A stretch of 64,000 bases of DNA, from assembly GCA_020722575.1 (NCBI GenBank), contig DYKN01000002.1, positions 147,290-211,289 of the forward strand, written 5' to 3'. Of this stretch, positions 1 to 9,332 are shown piece by piece; position 1 is the stretch's first letter, and every line of letters starts with the position of its first letter. This DNA is from Rikenella microfusus. Lineage in GTDB: Bacteria > Bacteroidota > Bacteroidia > Bacteroidales > VadinHA17. A model generated the notes under the pieces. It was not told the DNA's origin, did not search any database, and worked only from the letters and a program-made list of their open reading frames with translations. Position numbers and translations under genes: made by a program.

Positions 1-226
1 TCAGTTATCATTCTAACAAAGCAATGCTCATCCCTCTTCTCCGTCTCAGTTTCATATGTGGAATACAATTCTTTAATTGATACAGTTTCTTAAGACACTT
101 TCTCTTAATAAATGAACAGTTGAAAAAATTTTTTCACCTGCAGATTAAACATGAACCCTTTAACATCCACTGCCCTTTTCTTTCCGAAAACTATACTAAA
201 AAGTCCAAAGTTGTAAGTTAATATGT

Positions 227-247
227 ATGATTTTTTTAAAAAATCAT
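227..247. repeat. Perfect A/T-rich inverted repeat
   Basis: ATGATTTTTT and AAAAAATCAT face each other around a single central T. It could act as a weak bidirectional terminator for whatever lies upstream of the window, or as an operator for the amidohydrolase promoter about 60 bp downstream. Composition alone makes short A/T palindromes likely in this genome. Confidence 0.35.
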
Positions 248-306
248 CTAAAAAAGAAAAAACTTTATTACTCTTACAAATGTCTGTATTTATTTTCATA
301 TTTGTT

Positions 307-314
307 TATGTTTG
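307..314 (+). promoter_or_regulatory. Putative -7 box for amidohydrolase
   Basis: TATGTTTG matches the Bacteroidota primary-sigma -7 consensus TAnnTTTG. Transcription would start near 320, leaving a leader of about 30 nt before the ATG at 351. No clear TTTG-type -33 box is visible at the expected spacing. The box overlaps a TTG at 312, which argues against that TTG being the start codon. Confidence 0.45.
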
Positions 315-350
315 CAAAACATGTTATTGATGTTTTTAAATCAATCATTA

Positions 351-2042
351 ATGAAAAATGTAATTATTATATTATTACCAGCATTTTTAATGATACTAAC
401 TATTTCATGCAATAAAGTCGTGAAGGCTGATCTTGTCATAATTAATGGTAAGGTATTTACTGTTGATCCTGCTAATCCGGTGACAGAAGCTGTTGCAATC
501 AAAGGTGAAAAGATTGTCGAAACAGGAAAGACGAATGCCATAATGAAAATGGTTGAGAAAGGGAAGACAACAGTCATTGATGCGCGTGGCAGACTTGTAA
601 TACCTGGTTTTAATGATACCCATGTACATTTTGGTCCGCTTGATCCTGATTTTATTGAATTGCGTTACATTACTGATCCAAAGATAATTACAGCAAAGGT
701 AGCTGAATTAATTGCCAGGTCCAGGCCAGGTGAATTAATACGAGGTGGTCACTGGGATCATGAGTTGTTTATTGGCAGAAAATGGCCATCAAAAGAACTT
801 ATCGACAGCGTGTCTCCTGATAATCCTGTAGTACTCAGTCGCGTGGATGGTCATTCTGTACTGGTAAACAGTTATGTTCTCAGACAATCCGGTATCACCA
901 GAAATACTCCTGATCCTCCGGGAGGTGAAATACAGCGAGATCCGGTAACAGGAGAACCCACAGGTATCCTTAAAGATAATGCTCAGAACCTGATAAAAAT
1001 CAAGGAAGTTAAAACTATCCTTTCTCCTGAAAAACAGGAAGAAAAAACATGGCAGGGATATCTGCTTGCTTTGAAGGAAGCTGCAGAATATGGAGTTACA
1101 AGTGTTCAGGTGCCTGGTTATACAGATTTTTCCATATATGAAAAATTGAAAGAAAAGGGATTGCTCACCTGCAGGATTGATATTGGTCAATTTCTTACAG
1201 GCGACACAGAAAAGCTTAAAAAATATCTTGAGCTGGCAAGCAGGTACCCACGAGATTCAAACTGGATAAGGTTCGGATACCTTAAAGCTTTTATTGATGG
1301 ATCTATGGGTTCTGGCACGGCTCTGATGTTTGAACCATATGATGACCAGCCCGGGACTTCAGGACTTACAATGTGGCCATATGATGAATTTGAGGATATG
1401 ATATTGAAAGCCGACAAAATGGGATTCCAGATTGGAATTCATGCAATAGGTGATAAAGGCAATCATCTGGTTTTGAATGCTTTTGAAAAAGCCATTCGAT
1501 CAAACGAAAAATGGGAAAGAAGACATCGCATTGAACATGCACAAACTCTTCAACAAAGCGACATACCAAGGTTTGGTAAGCTTGGTATTATAGCTTCAAT
1601 GCAACCGACACACTGCATAACCGATAAAAGATTTTATGAAAAAAGAGTCGGATATGAAAGAAGCAAAGGGGCTTATGTCTGGCGAAGCCTCCTGAATGAA
1701 GGAACCATTCTTGCTTTCGGAACCGATTATCCGGTAGAACCTTTGAATCCAGTTGAAGGCCTCTATGCAGCAGTTACCCGAAAAGACCGCCATGGCAAAG
1801 AAGGAGATGGCTGGTTTCCGGAACAGAAACTTACAATGGAAGAAGCTATCAAATATTATACATGGGGATCAGCATATGCTCAGTTCATGGAAAACAGAAA
1901 AGGAATGATAAAAGAAGGATATCTTGCCGATATAGTAATTACCAACAAAGATCTGCTTACAATACCCGAAAATGAAATAATGTTAACCAGAGTAGATTAT
2001 ACAATTGTAGGGGGAAAAATAGTATACAAATCGGGTAAATAA
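351..2042 (+). CDS. Amidohydrolase family lipoprotein (YtcJ-like)
   Basis: Predicted metal-dependent hydrolase of the amidohydrolase_3/YtcJ family, 563 residues, substrate unknown. The N-terminus has a lysine, a hydrophobic stretch and a lipobox ending in TISC, so it is probably a membrane-anchored lipoprotein. Metal-site motifs are in order: THVHF with His about 91 and 93, a YLKAFIDGSMGSG segment with Lys about 312, HAIGDKG (His about 364), RIEHAQ (His about 396) and FGTDYP (Asp about 459). The open frame extends to a TTG at 312, but the ATG at 351 gives a proper signal peptide and lies downstream of the -7 box. Monocistronic as far as visible. Family assignment is firm; the reaction is not known. 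Confidence 0.93.
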   Translation: MKNVIIILLPAFLMILTISCNKVVKADLVIINGKVFTVDPANPVTEAVAIKGEKIVETGKTNAIMKMVEKGKTTVIDARGRLVIPGFNDTHVHFGPLDPDFIELRYITDPKIITAKVAELIARSRPGELIRGGHWDHELFIGRKWPSKELIDSVSPDNPVVLSRVDGHSVLVNSYVLRQSGITRNTPDPPGGEIQRDPVTGEPTGILKDNAQNLIKIKEVKTILSPEKQEEKTWQGYLLALKEAAEYGVTSVQVPGYTDFSIYEKLKEKGLLTCRIDIGQFLTGDTEKLKKYLELASRYPRDSNWIRFGYLKAFIDGSMGSGTALMFEPYDDQPGTSGLTMWPYDEFEDMILKADKMGFQIGIHAIGDKGNHLVLNAFEKAIRSNEKWERRHRIEHAQTLQQSDIPRFGKLGIIASMQPTHCITDKRFYEKRVGYERSKGAYVWRSLLNEGTILAFGTDYPVEPLNPVEGLYAAVTRKDRHGKEGDGWFPEQKLTMEEAIKYYTWGSAYAQFMENRKGMIKEGYLADIVITNKDLLTIPENEIMLTRVDYTIVGGKIVYKSGK

Positions 2043-2208
2043 ATAAAGTTTTAAAGTTATTTCAAGGAATTTTCCAACAAATCATAATTAAAACCAATAT
2101 TTAATTTTCAAATATTTTTTTCAGATTATCATTATCATATATCAGGAAGAGGTACAAAAGAAAAGTATATCTGCTTTTTTTATAATAATCAGGCCAACAT
2201 TCCTTTAT

Positions 2209-2463
2209 TCATAAATTATCGCTTTTCTCCAGTCTTTCCATAATATTCATTGCCTCTTCCCTATTACTACCACATATCATGGGGTCGGGTCTGAATTCTC
2301 TGCAAACCTCAGGCCTGAGTTTACTGCCATAAAGTGCACATCGATAATCTTCTGTCAAATGTATACACTTTATCCCTGCAGGTTTGCCATAAGGCATCCC
2401 CGGAAGAGGAGAAGAAATTGATACTGCTATGCAGCAAGCCCCACAATTTGGTCGACATTCCAT
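2209..2463 (-). CDS. YkgJ-like cysteine-cluster protein
   Basis: Small 84-residue cytoplasmic protein with the CxxxCxxCC pattern at its N-terminus (CRPNCGACC) and further Cys residues at KCIHL, RCALY, EVCREF and ICGSN. This is the arrangement of the YkgJ/zinc-iron-chelating (CxxCxxCC) family, whose members bind a metal but have no defined reaction. The length is at the short end, covering just the domain. It is alone on the minus strand between two plus-strand genes. No role can be assigned beyond metal binding. Confidence 0.82.
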   Translation of the reverse strand: MECRPNCGACCIAVSISSPLPGMPYGKPAGIKCIHLTEDYRCALYGSKLRPEVCREFRPDPMICGSNREEAMNIMERLEKSDNL

Positions 2464-2646
2464 CTAAAAAACAAAATTTAATTCTTAAACAAATATATTT
2501 CAATAAAATGATGAAACCGCGACCGACAAAAAGTATTATAAAAAGTTGTATAAATAATATTTCTAATAGCTAACTTTACGTTCCAGATTATCAATGCAAT
2601 CTATTTATTTAACAGATAGATTAAACAATTAAAAAATTTTTTGAAA

Positions 2647-3648
2647 ATGAAAAATAAATTATTTCCTGCAATATTTATTTTCTCCACTTTCATTTGCCTT
2701 TGTTCAAATCTATCGGGAGAGCTAAAAAACAAAGAGATAAAAGAACGTAATTTACAAGGCGTCAAAGTAACAAAAGTGCTGGAGGTTAAAATCGGTTCGG
2801 GACCTGATAATGTAGGTGCAATAATGCCCTCTGAAGCCAACCCTGAAGGACCAATGAGTTTTGCAATCGCACCAGATAAAAAGATCTATATTCTTGATCA
2901 GCTTAACTCACGCATTCAAGTTTTTATGAATGGACAAAGAATCGAAACAATTAATATTCCGGTGAAATCAGCAGGAATGGTAGATATTGAATTGTTACCT
3001 GATGGTAAAATTGTTCTACTTGATAACAATTTGGAAAATTCTTTATTTGTACTTGATAAACAGGGTAAAATTTACAATTCCATACCTCTTGAGGGGGAAA
3101 TGATCGAAACAGCAGCGATGGTAACAGAAATTAATGTTTTAAAATATGAAAAATATGCTGGTGCCTGGGTAAATCTGGGAGACAGGACAGTTAGACTTAC
3201 TGATGGTGAAGGTAAAAGCATTATGCGGGTTTCAGTACCCGGAACATTGACACCTGATGGAGAAAGATTAATGAATGCCAGTATAATAGGAGAAATAACA
3301 GCAGTAATACGCATATCTGAAAAGAACAAACTGAACATCCTGAAACCAGATCTAACGGTTAATTTTGACAAGTTCATTATTCATATTAATGGACCATGGA
3401 ATGATAATAGCAGCAAGTTCTATTTAAATGCATTTCTTGAAGACACTGACGTTAATGGAAAAACTACCTATTCCAATGTTTTGGTTGTTTTCTCACCTGA
3501 ATTAAAAGAGACAGGAAGAATTGAGCTCGCAGTACAAAAGGACGAATATGAAATCTACCATCCAATAAAAATATCCCCGGGAGGATTTATTTACCAAATG
3601 TTAGCAGAAGGAGAACTAATTGTTATTTATAAATATGAACTTTTATAA
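2647..3648 (+). CDS. Exported protein with NHL-like propeller repeats
   Basis: 333-residue protein with an N-terminal signal peptide (MKNK followed by a hydrophobic core). Residues about 70-105 read FAIAPDKKIYILDQLNSRI and then QVF, the pattern of an NHL/6-bladed propeller blade, and a second blade-like stretch (IELLPDGKIVLLDNN) follows. The remainder is beta-rich with no catalytic motif I recognise. ATG 2647 is preferred to the TTG at 2641. It stands alone between a minus-strand gene and trmD (about 140 bp). Probably a periplasmic or surface protein; function unknown. Confidence 0.82.
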   Translation: MKNKLFPAIFIFSTFICLCSNLSGELKNKEIKERNLQGVKVTKVLEVKIGSGPDNVGAIMPSEANPEGPMSFAIAPDKKIYILDQLNSRIQVFMNGQRIETINIPVKSAGMVDIELLPDGKIVLLDNNLENSLFVLDKQGKIYNSIPLEGEMIETAAMVTEINVLKYEKYAGAWVNLGDRTVRLTDGEGKSIMRVSVPGTLTPDGERLMNASIIGEITAVIRISEKNKLNILKPDLTVNFDKFIIHINGPWNDNSSKFYLNAFLEDTDVNGKTTYSNVLVVFSPELKETGRIELAVQKDEYEIYHPIKISPGGFIYQMLAEGELIVIYKYELL

Positions 3649-3791
3649 AAGAAAGTTATCTTAATTTTTTATTTTTAATCAACACTGATTGCAAATTTTT
3701 TCAAAATTGCATCAATATAAATCCTTAATTAATTGAAAGAAGTAGCTGTCAAACCTTTTATTATTCTTATTTTTACAGCAATTGAATATCT

Positions 3792-4475
3792 ATGAGGATT
3801 GATATTATTACAATATTTCCAGAAATCTTGCAAAGCTCTCTGAATTATTCTATTATAAAAAGAGCTCGTGAAAAGGGTCTGGTTGAAATCAATTTAATCA
3901 ATTTAAGAGATTTTGCAACCGACAAGCATAAAAGTGTTGACGATTACCCATTTGGAGGGGGTGCAGGTATGGTAATGATGATTGAACCTGTTTACAGGGC
4001 AATTGAATCACTTAAAAAAGAAAGAAAATATGATGAGATCATTTACACTTCACCTGATGGGATTCATCTCAATCAAAAATTAGCCAACAGACTCTCTCTT
4101 CTTGAGAATATTATTATCCTTGCCGGTCATTATAAAGGTGTTGACCAGAGAATCAGGGATTATCTGGTTACGATGGAGATTTCAATTGGAGATTATGTAT
4201 TATCAGGAGGGGAACTTCCTGCAGCGATCATTACCGATTCCATTGTAAGGCTCTTGCCGGGTGCGATATCTGATGAACAGTCAGCCCTGACTGACTCTTT
4301 CCAGGATGATCTTATTGCTCCGCCAGTATATACCAGGCCTGTAAATTTTAAGGGATGGAAAGTGCCTGATATTCTTCTTTCAGGTAACACTCCTGAAATT
4401 GAGAAATGGAGGCTTGAACAATCGCTGGAAAGAACAAAAAGGTTGAGACCTCATCTGCTTAAAGAAGATGAATAA
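3792..4475 (+). CDS. trmD: tRNA (guanine-N1)-methyltransferase
   Basis: TrmD methylates G37 next to the anticodon of tRNAs reading CNN and some other codons, using S-adenosylmethionine, and protects against +1 frameshifting. The protein is 227 residues, the usual length. It begins [11 protein letters not shown] and carries the trefoil-knot signatures [11 protein letters not shown] and [13 protein letters not shown]. The C-terminal helical domain ends in [10 protein letters not shown], with [18 protein letters not shown] before it. It overlaps the following glycosidase gene by 8 bp, so the two are probably co-transcribed. The usual rpsP-rimM-rplS neighbours of trmD are absent, which is common in Bacteroidota. 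Confidence 0.97.
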   Translation: MRIDIITIFPEILQSSLNYSIIKRAREKGLVEINLINLRDFATDKHKSVDDYPFGGGAGMVMMIEPVYRAIESLKKERKYDEIIYTSPDGIHLNQKLANRLSLLENIIILAGHYKGVDQRIRDYLVTMEISIGDYVLSGGELPAAIITDSIVRLLPGAISDEQSALTDSFQDDLIAPPVYTRPVNFKGWKVPDILLSGNTPEIEKWRLEQSLERTKRLRPHLLKEDE

Positions 4476-7400
4476 AAAAATAATATATATTTTTAGTGTA
4501 CTGGCAGTTATATTCAGCTGTTTCCTTTTATCATGCAATGATTTATTAATAGATGATGAACTAAAGAAGGGTTTTATTAGTCCACCCGATTCTGCCCTGC
4601 CAGGTGTTTACTGGTACTTTATGGACGGTAATATCAGTAAAGAGGCTATTACTAAAGATCTTGAATCAATGCAAAAGGCTGGCATTGGCTATGCCATTTT
4701 TCTAGAAGTTGATGCTGGTATTCCCCGGGGGGAAATTGAGTTTATGAGTGATAAGTGGATAGAACTTTTTACTCATGCAATCAGGGAAGCTGAAAGAATT
4801 GGAATAAAAACAATACTTGGTTCGGGACCTGGCTGGGCCGGAAGTGGCGGACCATGGGTAAGGCCTGAACTCTCAATGATGCACCTTGTTGCATCCGATA
4901 CTGTTGTGTCAGGGCCATCAGTCTTTAACGGATCTCTTCCATTGCCAAAGCCCAGAAAACCTTTTTTCGGTGAAAGAACACTTACAGATAATCTCAAGGA
5001 ATTAAGAGAAAAGTGGTATCAGGATGTTAGAGTAATCGCGTTCCCTTTTCAGGGAGAAAAAACAGGAGTTGAAAATCTTGACGAAAAGGCTTTTTATTAC
5101 AGACCTCCTTACACTTCACAACCATATGTTACTCCATTCTTCGTAATCCCGGAAGAATCCGATAGAAATCCGGATTCTATTGTCAGAAAGGAAAAAATTA
5201 TTGATCTAACACCATTATGCAAGGAAAACGGAGAAATTTTATGGAATGTTCCTCCAGGTCGATGGGTTATAATTCGTTTTGGGAAACGTAATAACGGCTC
5301 TGTTACTAGACCTGCGCCCCTGCCCGGTCTTGGCTTTGAGTCGGACAAATTTGATACTGCTGCACTTGGTGAACACTTCAGGGCTTTTACAGGTAAACTA
5401 ATTGAAAAAGTACAACCAGTTAAATCAAATTCAAAGGGAGGATGGACAATGTTACATATCGACAGCTGGGAGATGGGAGCCCAGAACTGGAGTCATAACT
5501 TCCTGGATGAATTCATTCGGCGCAGAGGCTACGACCCTGTCCTTTATTTGCCTGTGCTGGCTGGCTATATCGTTAACTCAAGCGAAGAGAGCGAAAGGTT
5601 TCTCTGGGATATCAGACAAACAGCCGGTGAACTGATAATTGAAAATCATGCAAATTATTTTAAGACTCTGGGTAAGAAATACGGATTTGATCTGTCGATA
5701 GAGCCTTATGATATGAATCCGGCACCTGATTTCGACCTTGGTGCTGTTGCAGATATCCCAATGGGAGAATTCTGGTCAGCAGGCTACGGATACAATTCTT
5801 CCTTCAGTTGCATTGAAGCAACCTCGATAGGTCATGTAACCGGGAAACAGGTTATTGCTGCTGAAGCTTTTACTGCAGGCAGTGATGAAGCCTGGAAAAA
5901 ATATCCGGGTAATATGAAGAATCAGACTGATTGGGCATTGGCTCTCGGAATTAACCGATTCTTCTTTCACACTTTTGCACATAAATCTTATGGAGATAAA
6001 TATCTGCCCGGAATGACAATGGGCCCTTACGGTGTACACTGGGACAGAGGCCAGACCTGGTGGCCCATGGTTGGGGAATATCATAAATACATATCCAAGT
6101 GCCAGTTCATGCTTATGCAGGGCGAACCTGTGGCAGAGATCCTCTTTCTTACCCCGGAAGGCTCTCCATCTGTATTTGTTCCACCATTATCTGCACTCGA
6201 GGGTTCCGATACACTACCCGATAAAAAAAGCTATAACTTCGATGCTTGCTCACCTTCTTACCTTATCAAATATGCCTCGGTTCTTAATGGTAGAATCATT
6301 TTCCCTTCAGGTTCTTCATATTCTCTGCTTGTGTTACCGGCAATAAAAAGAATGACCCCGGAACTCCTGACAAAAATTAATGAACTTCTCAAAGCAGGAG
6401 CTATGATTGCCGGCATCAGGCCAGTTAAGTCACCTTCTCTATCCAGATTTCCTTCATGCGATGAGGAAGTCTCCACATTATCCGAAACAATTTGGGGAAT
6501 AAAATGGAGCAAAGGGAAAAGCCAAATCAAATATCTTAATGGAACTCTTTTTAAACTTGATGAACCACCTGAAGGAAAAACATCAATTTCAATCGGACAA
6601 AATAATATTTCTGAAATATATCCAGATTATGATACACTTTCCAGAATTCTCAGGAGTATAGGAATAGAACCCGATTTCCTCTCCACGTCAGGCAAGATTC
6701 GTTATAACCACCGAAAATTACCCAACCGTGAAATCTATTTCATCTCAAACAGAACAGACAAAAAAATTGAAGATAACTGTAAATTCCGTGATGGAACCAT
6801 AAGGGCGGAATTATGGAATCCTTTGACCGGAGAAATAAGTGAAATAAAAAATGTTTCAGCAATATCCAAAGGAGTATCTTTACCGTTAAAAATGGAACCA
6901 TGGCAAAGTTTTTTCATAGTTTTTTATCATGACATCGAAGGATTTAATCAAATCAAAACAGATCATGAAGATAATTTCAATGAAAAGGAAGAACTGCTGA
7001 ATATTAACGGACCATGGAAAGTAACATTTGATAAAAACCTGGGTGGACCCGGTGAAATAACTTTTCCGGTAGCAGAAGACTGGACATTAAACCAGGACTC
7101 TGGAATAAAATATTATTCAGGTATAGCTGTTTACAAGACAAACTTTGATATTCCTCAGAAAAAATTAAACAGAAAATCATTTGAATACTACCTGAAAACA
7201 GAGCCAGTTAACGGCATGATAAGAGTAAGAATCAATGGAACGGAAGCAGGTGTTTTATGGACCTACCCATGGGAAATAAAAATCAACTCTTCTCTTAAGT
7301 CAACAAATAATTTACTCGAAATTGAAGTAGCCAACCTGTGGATCAACCGCCTTATAGGTGATGAACAGGAACCATGGGACGGAATTACAGAAAACAAATG

Positions 7401-7545
7401 GCCTGAATGGCTGATAAAAAATGAGAGAAGACCCACAAAGAGATTTACATTTACAACCCACAGATATTACAGGAAAGATGATAAATTGGTTCCGTCAGGT
7501 CTCACCGGACCTGTTAAAATCTTATTCAGGACAGTAAACAAGTAG
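4468..7545 (+). CDS. GH106-type glycoside hydrolase lipoprotein (putative alpha-L-rhamnosidase)
   Basis: 1,025-residue secreted enzyme with a lipobox (LLSCN) after the N-terminal hydrophobic segment. The opening [20 protein letters not shown] followed by [13 protein letters not shown] and the [13 protein letters not shown] motif are characteristic of glycoside hydrolase family 106, whose known members remove alpha-L-rhamnose. Candidate catalytic carboxylates are Glu about 335 (DSWEMG) and Glu about 466 (AAEAFT). The C-terminal part (about 850-1025) is a beta-sandwich with carbohydrate-binding look ([18 protein letters not shown]). Its ATG lies inside trmD (8-bp overlap), implying translational coupling. 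No SusC/SusD or other glycan-utilisation genes are nearby. Family is likely; the sugar specificity is inferred only. Confidence 0.88.
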   Translation: MNKKIIYIFSVLAVIFSCFLLSCNDLLIDDELKKGFISPPDSALPGVYWYFMDGNISKEAITKDLESMQKAGIGYAIFLEVDAGIPRGEIEFMSDKWIELFTHAIREAERIGIKTILGSGPGWAGSGGPWVRPELSMMHLVASDTVVSGPSVFNGSLPLPKPRKPFFGERTLTDNLKELREKWYQDVRVIAFPFQGEKTGVENLDEKAFYYRPPYTSQPYVTPFFVIPEESDRNPDSIVRKEKIIDLTPLCKENGEILWNVPPGRWVIIRFGKRNNGSVTRPAPLPGLGFESDKFDTAALGEHFRAFTGKLIEKVQPVKSNSKGGWTMLHIDSWEMGAQNWSHNFLDEFIRRRGYDPVLYLPVLAGYIVNSSEESERFLWDIRQTAGELIIENHANYFKTLGKKYGFDLSIEPYDMNPAPDFDLGAVADIPMGEFWSAGYGYNSSFSCIEATSIGHVTGKQVIAAEAFTAGSDEAWKKYPGNMKNQTDWALALGINRFFFHTFAHKSYGDKYLPGMTMGPYGVHWDRGQTWWPMVGEYHKYISKCQFMLMQGEPVAEILFLTPEGSPSVFVPPLSALEGSDTLPDKKSYNFDACSPSYLIKYASVLNGRIIFPSGSSYSLLVLPAIKRMTPELLTKINELLKAGAMIAGIRPVKSPSLSRFPSCDEEVSTLSETIWGIKWSKGKSQIKYLNGTLFKLDEPPEGKTSISIGQNNISEIYPDYDTLSRILRSIGIEPDFLSTSGKIRYNHRKLPNREIYFISNRTDKKIEDNCKFRDGTIRAELWNPLTGEISEIKNVSAISKGVSLPLKMEPWQSFFIVFYHDIEGFNQIKTDHEDNFNEKEELLNINGPWKVTFDKNLGGPGEITFPVAEDWTLNQDSGIKYYSGIAVYKTNFDIPQKKLNRKSFEYYLKTEPVNGMIRVRINGTEAGVLWTYPWEIKINSSLKSTNNLLEIEVANLWINRLIGDEQEPWDGITENKWPEWLIKNERRPTKRFTFTTHRYYRKDDKLVPSGLTGPVKILFRTVNK

Positions 7546-7578
7546 AGTATAATTAATAATTTTAACTGATTCATTTTG

Positions 7579-7596
7579 AAAAGAGAAAACTCTTTT
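7579..7596 (+). terminator. Weak terminator-like hairpin after GH106 gene
   Basis: AAAAGAG, an AAAA loop and CTCTTTT form a 7-bp stem 34 bp after the stop codon. The 3' arm ends in T residues, but no longer T-tract follows, so termination strength is doubtful. Confidence 0.35.
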
Positions 7597-7720
7597 GTAA
7601 GATTGCAGCTTCAATTAATATTATTATTTACTGGCAGATGCACGGCAGAAAAAAAATAAAATTTTCCTTCGCAATTTGTTCACCTGACGTGGAATTACGT
7701 TCTGCATGGTTCATTTCATT

Positions 7721-7759
7721 TGCCTTTGCCAGCAGGCAGATAAGGCAACTTCGGTTGCC
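7721..7759. repeat. REP-like element with overlapping alternative hairpins
   Basis: Hairpin 1 pairs TGCCTT (7721-7726) with AAGGCA (7742-7747) and contains an inner TGCC-AGCA-GGCA stem (7727-7738). Hairpin 2 pairs GGCAAC (7744-7749) with GTTGCC (7754-7759) around a TTCG tetraloop. The two share 7744-7747, so they exclude each other in one RNA molecule. It may be one copy of a dispersed palindromic repeat. Confidence 0.5.
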
Positions 7760-7866
7760 ATATTAATCTGAAATTAGATTAGAAAATATTTTTATACCCC
7801 CATTTTTTTGATTTTTTATAAAAATATAATTGTCAGCATTTATAAACAATATTTAATATTTCAAAA

Positions 7867-9078
7867 ATGAAAACACAGGATTACATCAACAGAGAAGATA
7901 AGTATGGTGCACATAATTACCATCCATTGCCAGTTGTTCTTGACAGAGGAGAAGGAGTGTTTGTATGGGATGTTGAAGGGAAAAGATATTTTGATTTCCT
8001 TTCGGCTTATTCAGCAGTTAATCAGGGTCACTGTCACCCTGAAATAGTAAATGTATTGATAAGTCAGGCAAAAAAACTCACATTAACATCAAGAGCATTC
8101 TACAATTCAGCTCTTGGGGAGTATGAAGAGTATGTAACGAAATATTTCGGCTATGATAAGGTATTACCTATGAATACCGGTGCTGAAGGAGACGAAACAG
8201 CTTTAAAGCTCTGCAGAAAATGGGCATATAAAGTAAAGGGTATCAAGGAATATAATGCAAAAATCATCTGCTGCGCCGGTAATTTTCATGGCAGGACAAT
8301 AACAATTATTTCAATGTCAACCGATCCTGATGCAAGAAATCACTACGGTCCTTATACACCGGGTTTCGAAATCATACCATACAATGATCTTAATGCACTT
8401 GAAAAGGCTTTAAATGACCCCGATGTGGCTGGTTTTCTTGTTGAGCCGATTCAGGGAGAAGCAGGTGTTGTTGTACCTGACGAAGGATATCTGAAGAAAG
8501 CATATGAAATGTGCAAGGCAAAGAATGTGCTTTTTATTGCCGACGAGGTTCAGACAGGGCTTGGTCGTACCGGTAAACTTCTGGCATGCGATCATGAAAA
8601 CGTAAGGCCCGATATCCTTATTCTGGGTAAAGCTCTGGGCGGAGGCGTTTATCCAGTTTCAGCCGTTCTTGCCGACGATGAAATAATGCTTACAATTAAA
8701 CCGGGAGAACATGGTTCAACTTTCGGAGGTAACCCCCTCGCAGCAAAAGTGGCAATAACCTCCCTCGAAATAATTAAAAAAGAAAAACTTGCTGAGAATG
8801 CTGAAAAAATGGGTAAAATCTTCAGGAACGAATTTTCCGGTATTAAATCGGATCTGATTGAATTTGTGAGAGGAAAGGGACTACTTAATGCTGTGGGCAT
8901 ACGACCCAAAAGAGGCAAAACAGCATGGGATGTATGCCTTGCCATGAAAGAAAACGGACTTATTGCAAAACCCACACATGAACATATTATACGTTTTGCA
9001 CCACCCCTTGTAATAACTGAAGATCAACTCAGGGAAGCAATGAATATCATTAAGGAAACATTTAAACAGTTTGAATAA
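7867..9078 (+). CDS. rocD: Ornithine aminotransferase
   Basis: PLP-dependent class III aminotransferase, 403 residues, converting ornithine and 2-oxoglutarate to glutamate-5-semialdehyde and glutamate in arginine/proline metabolism. Diagnostic segments are [16 protein letters not shown] near the N-terminus, [43 protein letters not shown] and [16 protein letters not shown], in which Lys255 should form the Schiff base with PLP. The N-terminal [10 protein letters not shown] separates ornithine aminotransferases from acetylornithine aminotransferases. It is a single-gene unit: about 320 bp of intergenic DNA upstream and a strong terminator downstream. Confidence 0.96.
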   Translation: MKTQDYINREDKYGAHNYHPLPVVLDRGEGVFVWDVEGKRYFDFLSAYSAVNQGHCHPEIVNVLISQAKKLTLTSRAFYNSALGEYEEYVTKYFGYDKVLPMNTGAEGDETALKLCRKWAYKVKGIKEYNAKIICCAGNFHGRTITIISMSTDPDARNHYGPYTPGFEIIPYNDLNALEKALNDPDVAGFLVEPIQGEAGVVVPDEGYLKKAYEMCKAKNVLFIADEVQTGLGRTGKLLACDHENVRPDILILGKALGGGVYPVSAVLADDEIMLTIKPGEHGSTFGGNPLAAKVAITSLEIIKKEKLAENAEKMGKIFRNEFSGIKSDLIEFVRGKGLLNAVGIRPKRGKTAWDVCLAMKENGLIAKPTHEHIIRFAPPLVITEDQLREAMNIIKETFKQFE

Positions 9079-9137
9079 TAATCCTTCTATAAATAAGGAA
9101 CAAATAGAAAGAACATAATTTTTAAACCTGTATCATT

Positions 9138-9191
9138 GTGTTTACCCGTGGTGATTTTGGTTTGAGGCCACGGGTAAGCACTTTAATTTTT
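9138..9191 (+). terminator. Terminator after rocD
   Basis: A 14-bp stem (9138-9151 with 9168-9181; core TTACCCGTGG/CCACGGGTAA, one G-T pair) with a 16-nt loop is followed by TTTAATTTTT. It lies about 60 bp past the rocD stop and insulates rocD from the peptidase gene. Confidence 0.8.
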
Positions 9192-9332
9192 ATTGCTCTA
9201 TTTATCAGTCAGTAAATAATTGAACAATACCTCCCCTATAACAGGGTGTTGAATTGTTTTTCTGAAATATTTCTCTTCTTCGTCAAAACCATTATTTTTG
9301 ATATTTTATTTAACCTATTTGTATTATTAAAA

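Larger units (their letters stand above)
1..350. other. Intergenic leader, no confident gene
   Basis: No convincing gene is visible. Frame 1 is open from the window edge to a TAA at 91-93 (30 codons), so it could hold the tail of a plus-strand gene cut by the edge, but nothing in it is recognisable. An A/T-only stem region (perfect 10+1+10 inverted repeat) lies at 227-247. A Bacteroidota-type -7 box sits at 307-314. Confidence 0.5.
7546..7866. other. Intergenic region with hairpins, no gene
   Basis: About 320 bp without a coding frame. It holds a weak hairpin just after the glycosidase gene (AAAAGAG/CTCTTTT, 7579-7596), a GC-richer structured element at 7721-7759, and then AT-rich DNA leading to rocD. 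The GC-rich island stands out from the surrounding composition. Confidence 0.6.

Noticed and set aside
1..93. Open frame to a TAA at 91-93, possible 3' end of a truncated gene
   Set aside because: Only 30 codons, no recognisable motif, and another frame is open over the same bases.
2334..2573. 79-codon plus-strand open frame
   Set aside because: Lies antisense to the YkgJ-like gene, whose cysteine motif is clear; the reading has no family features.
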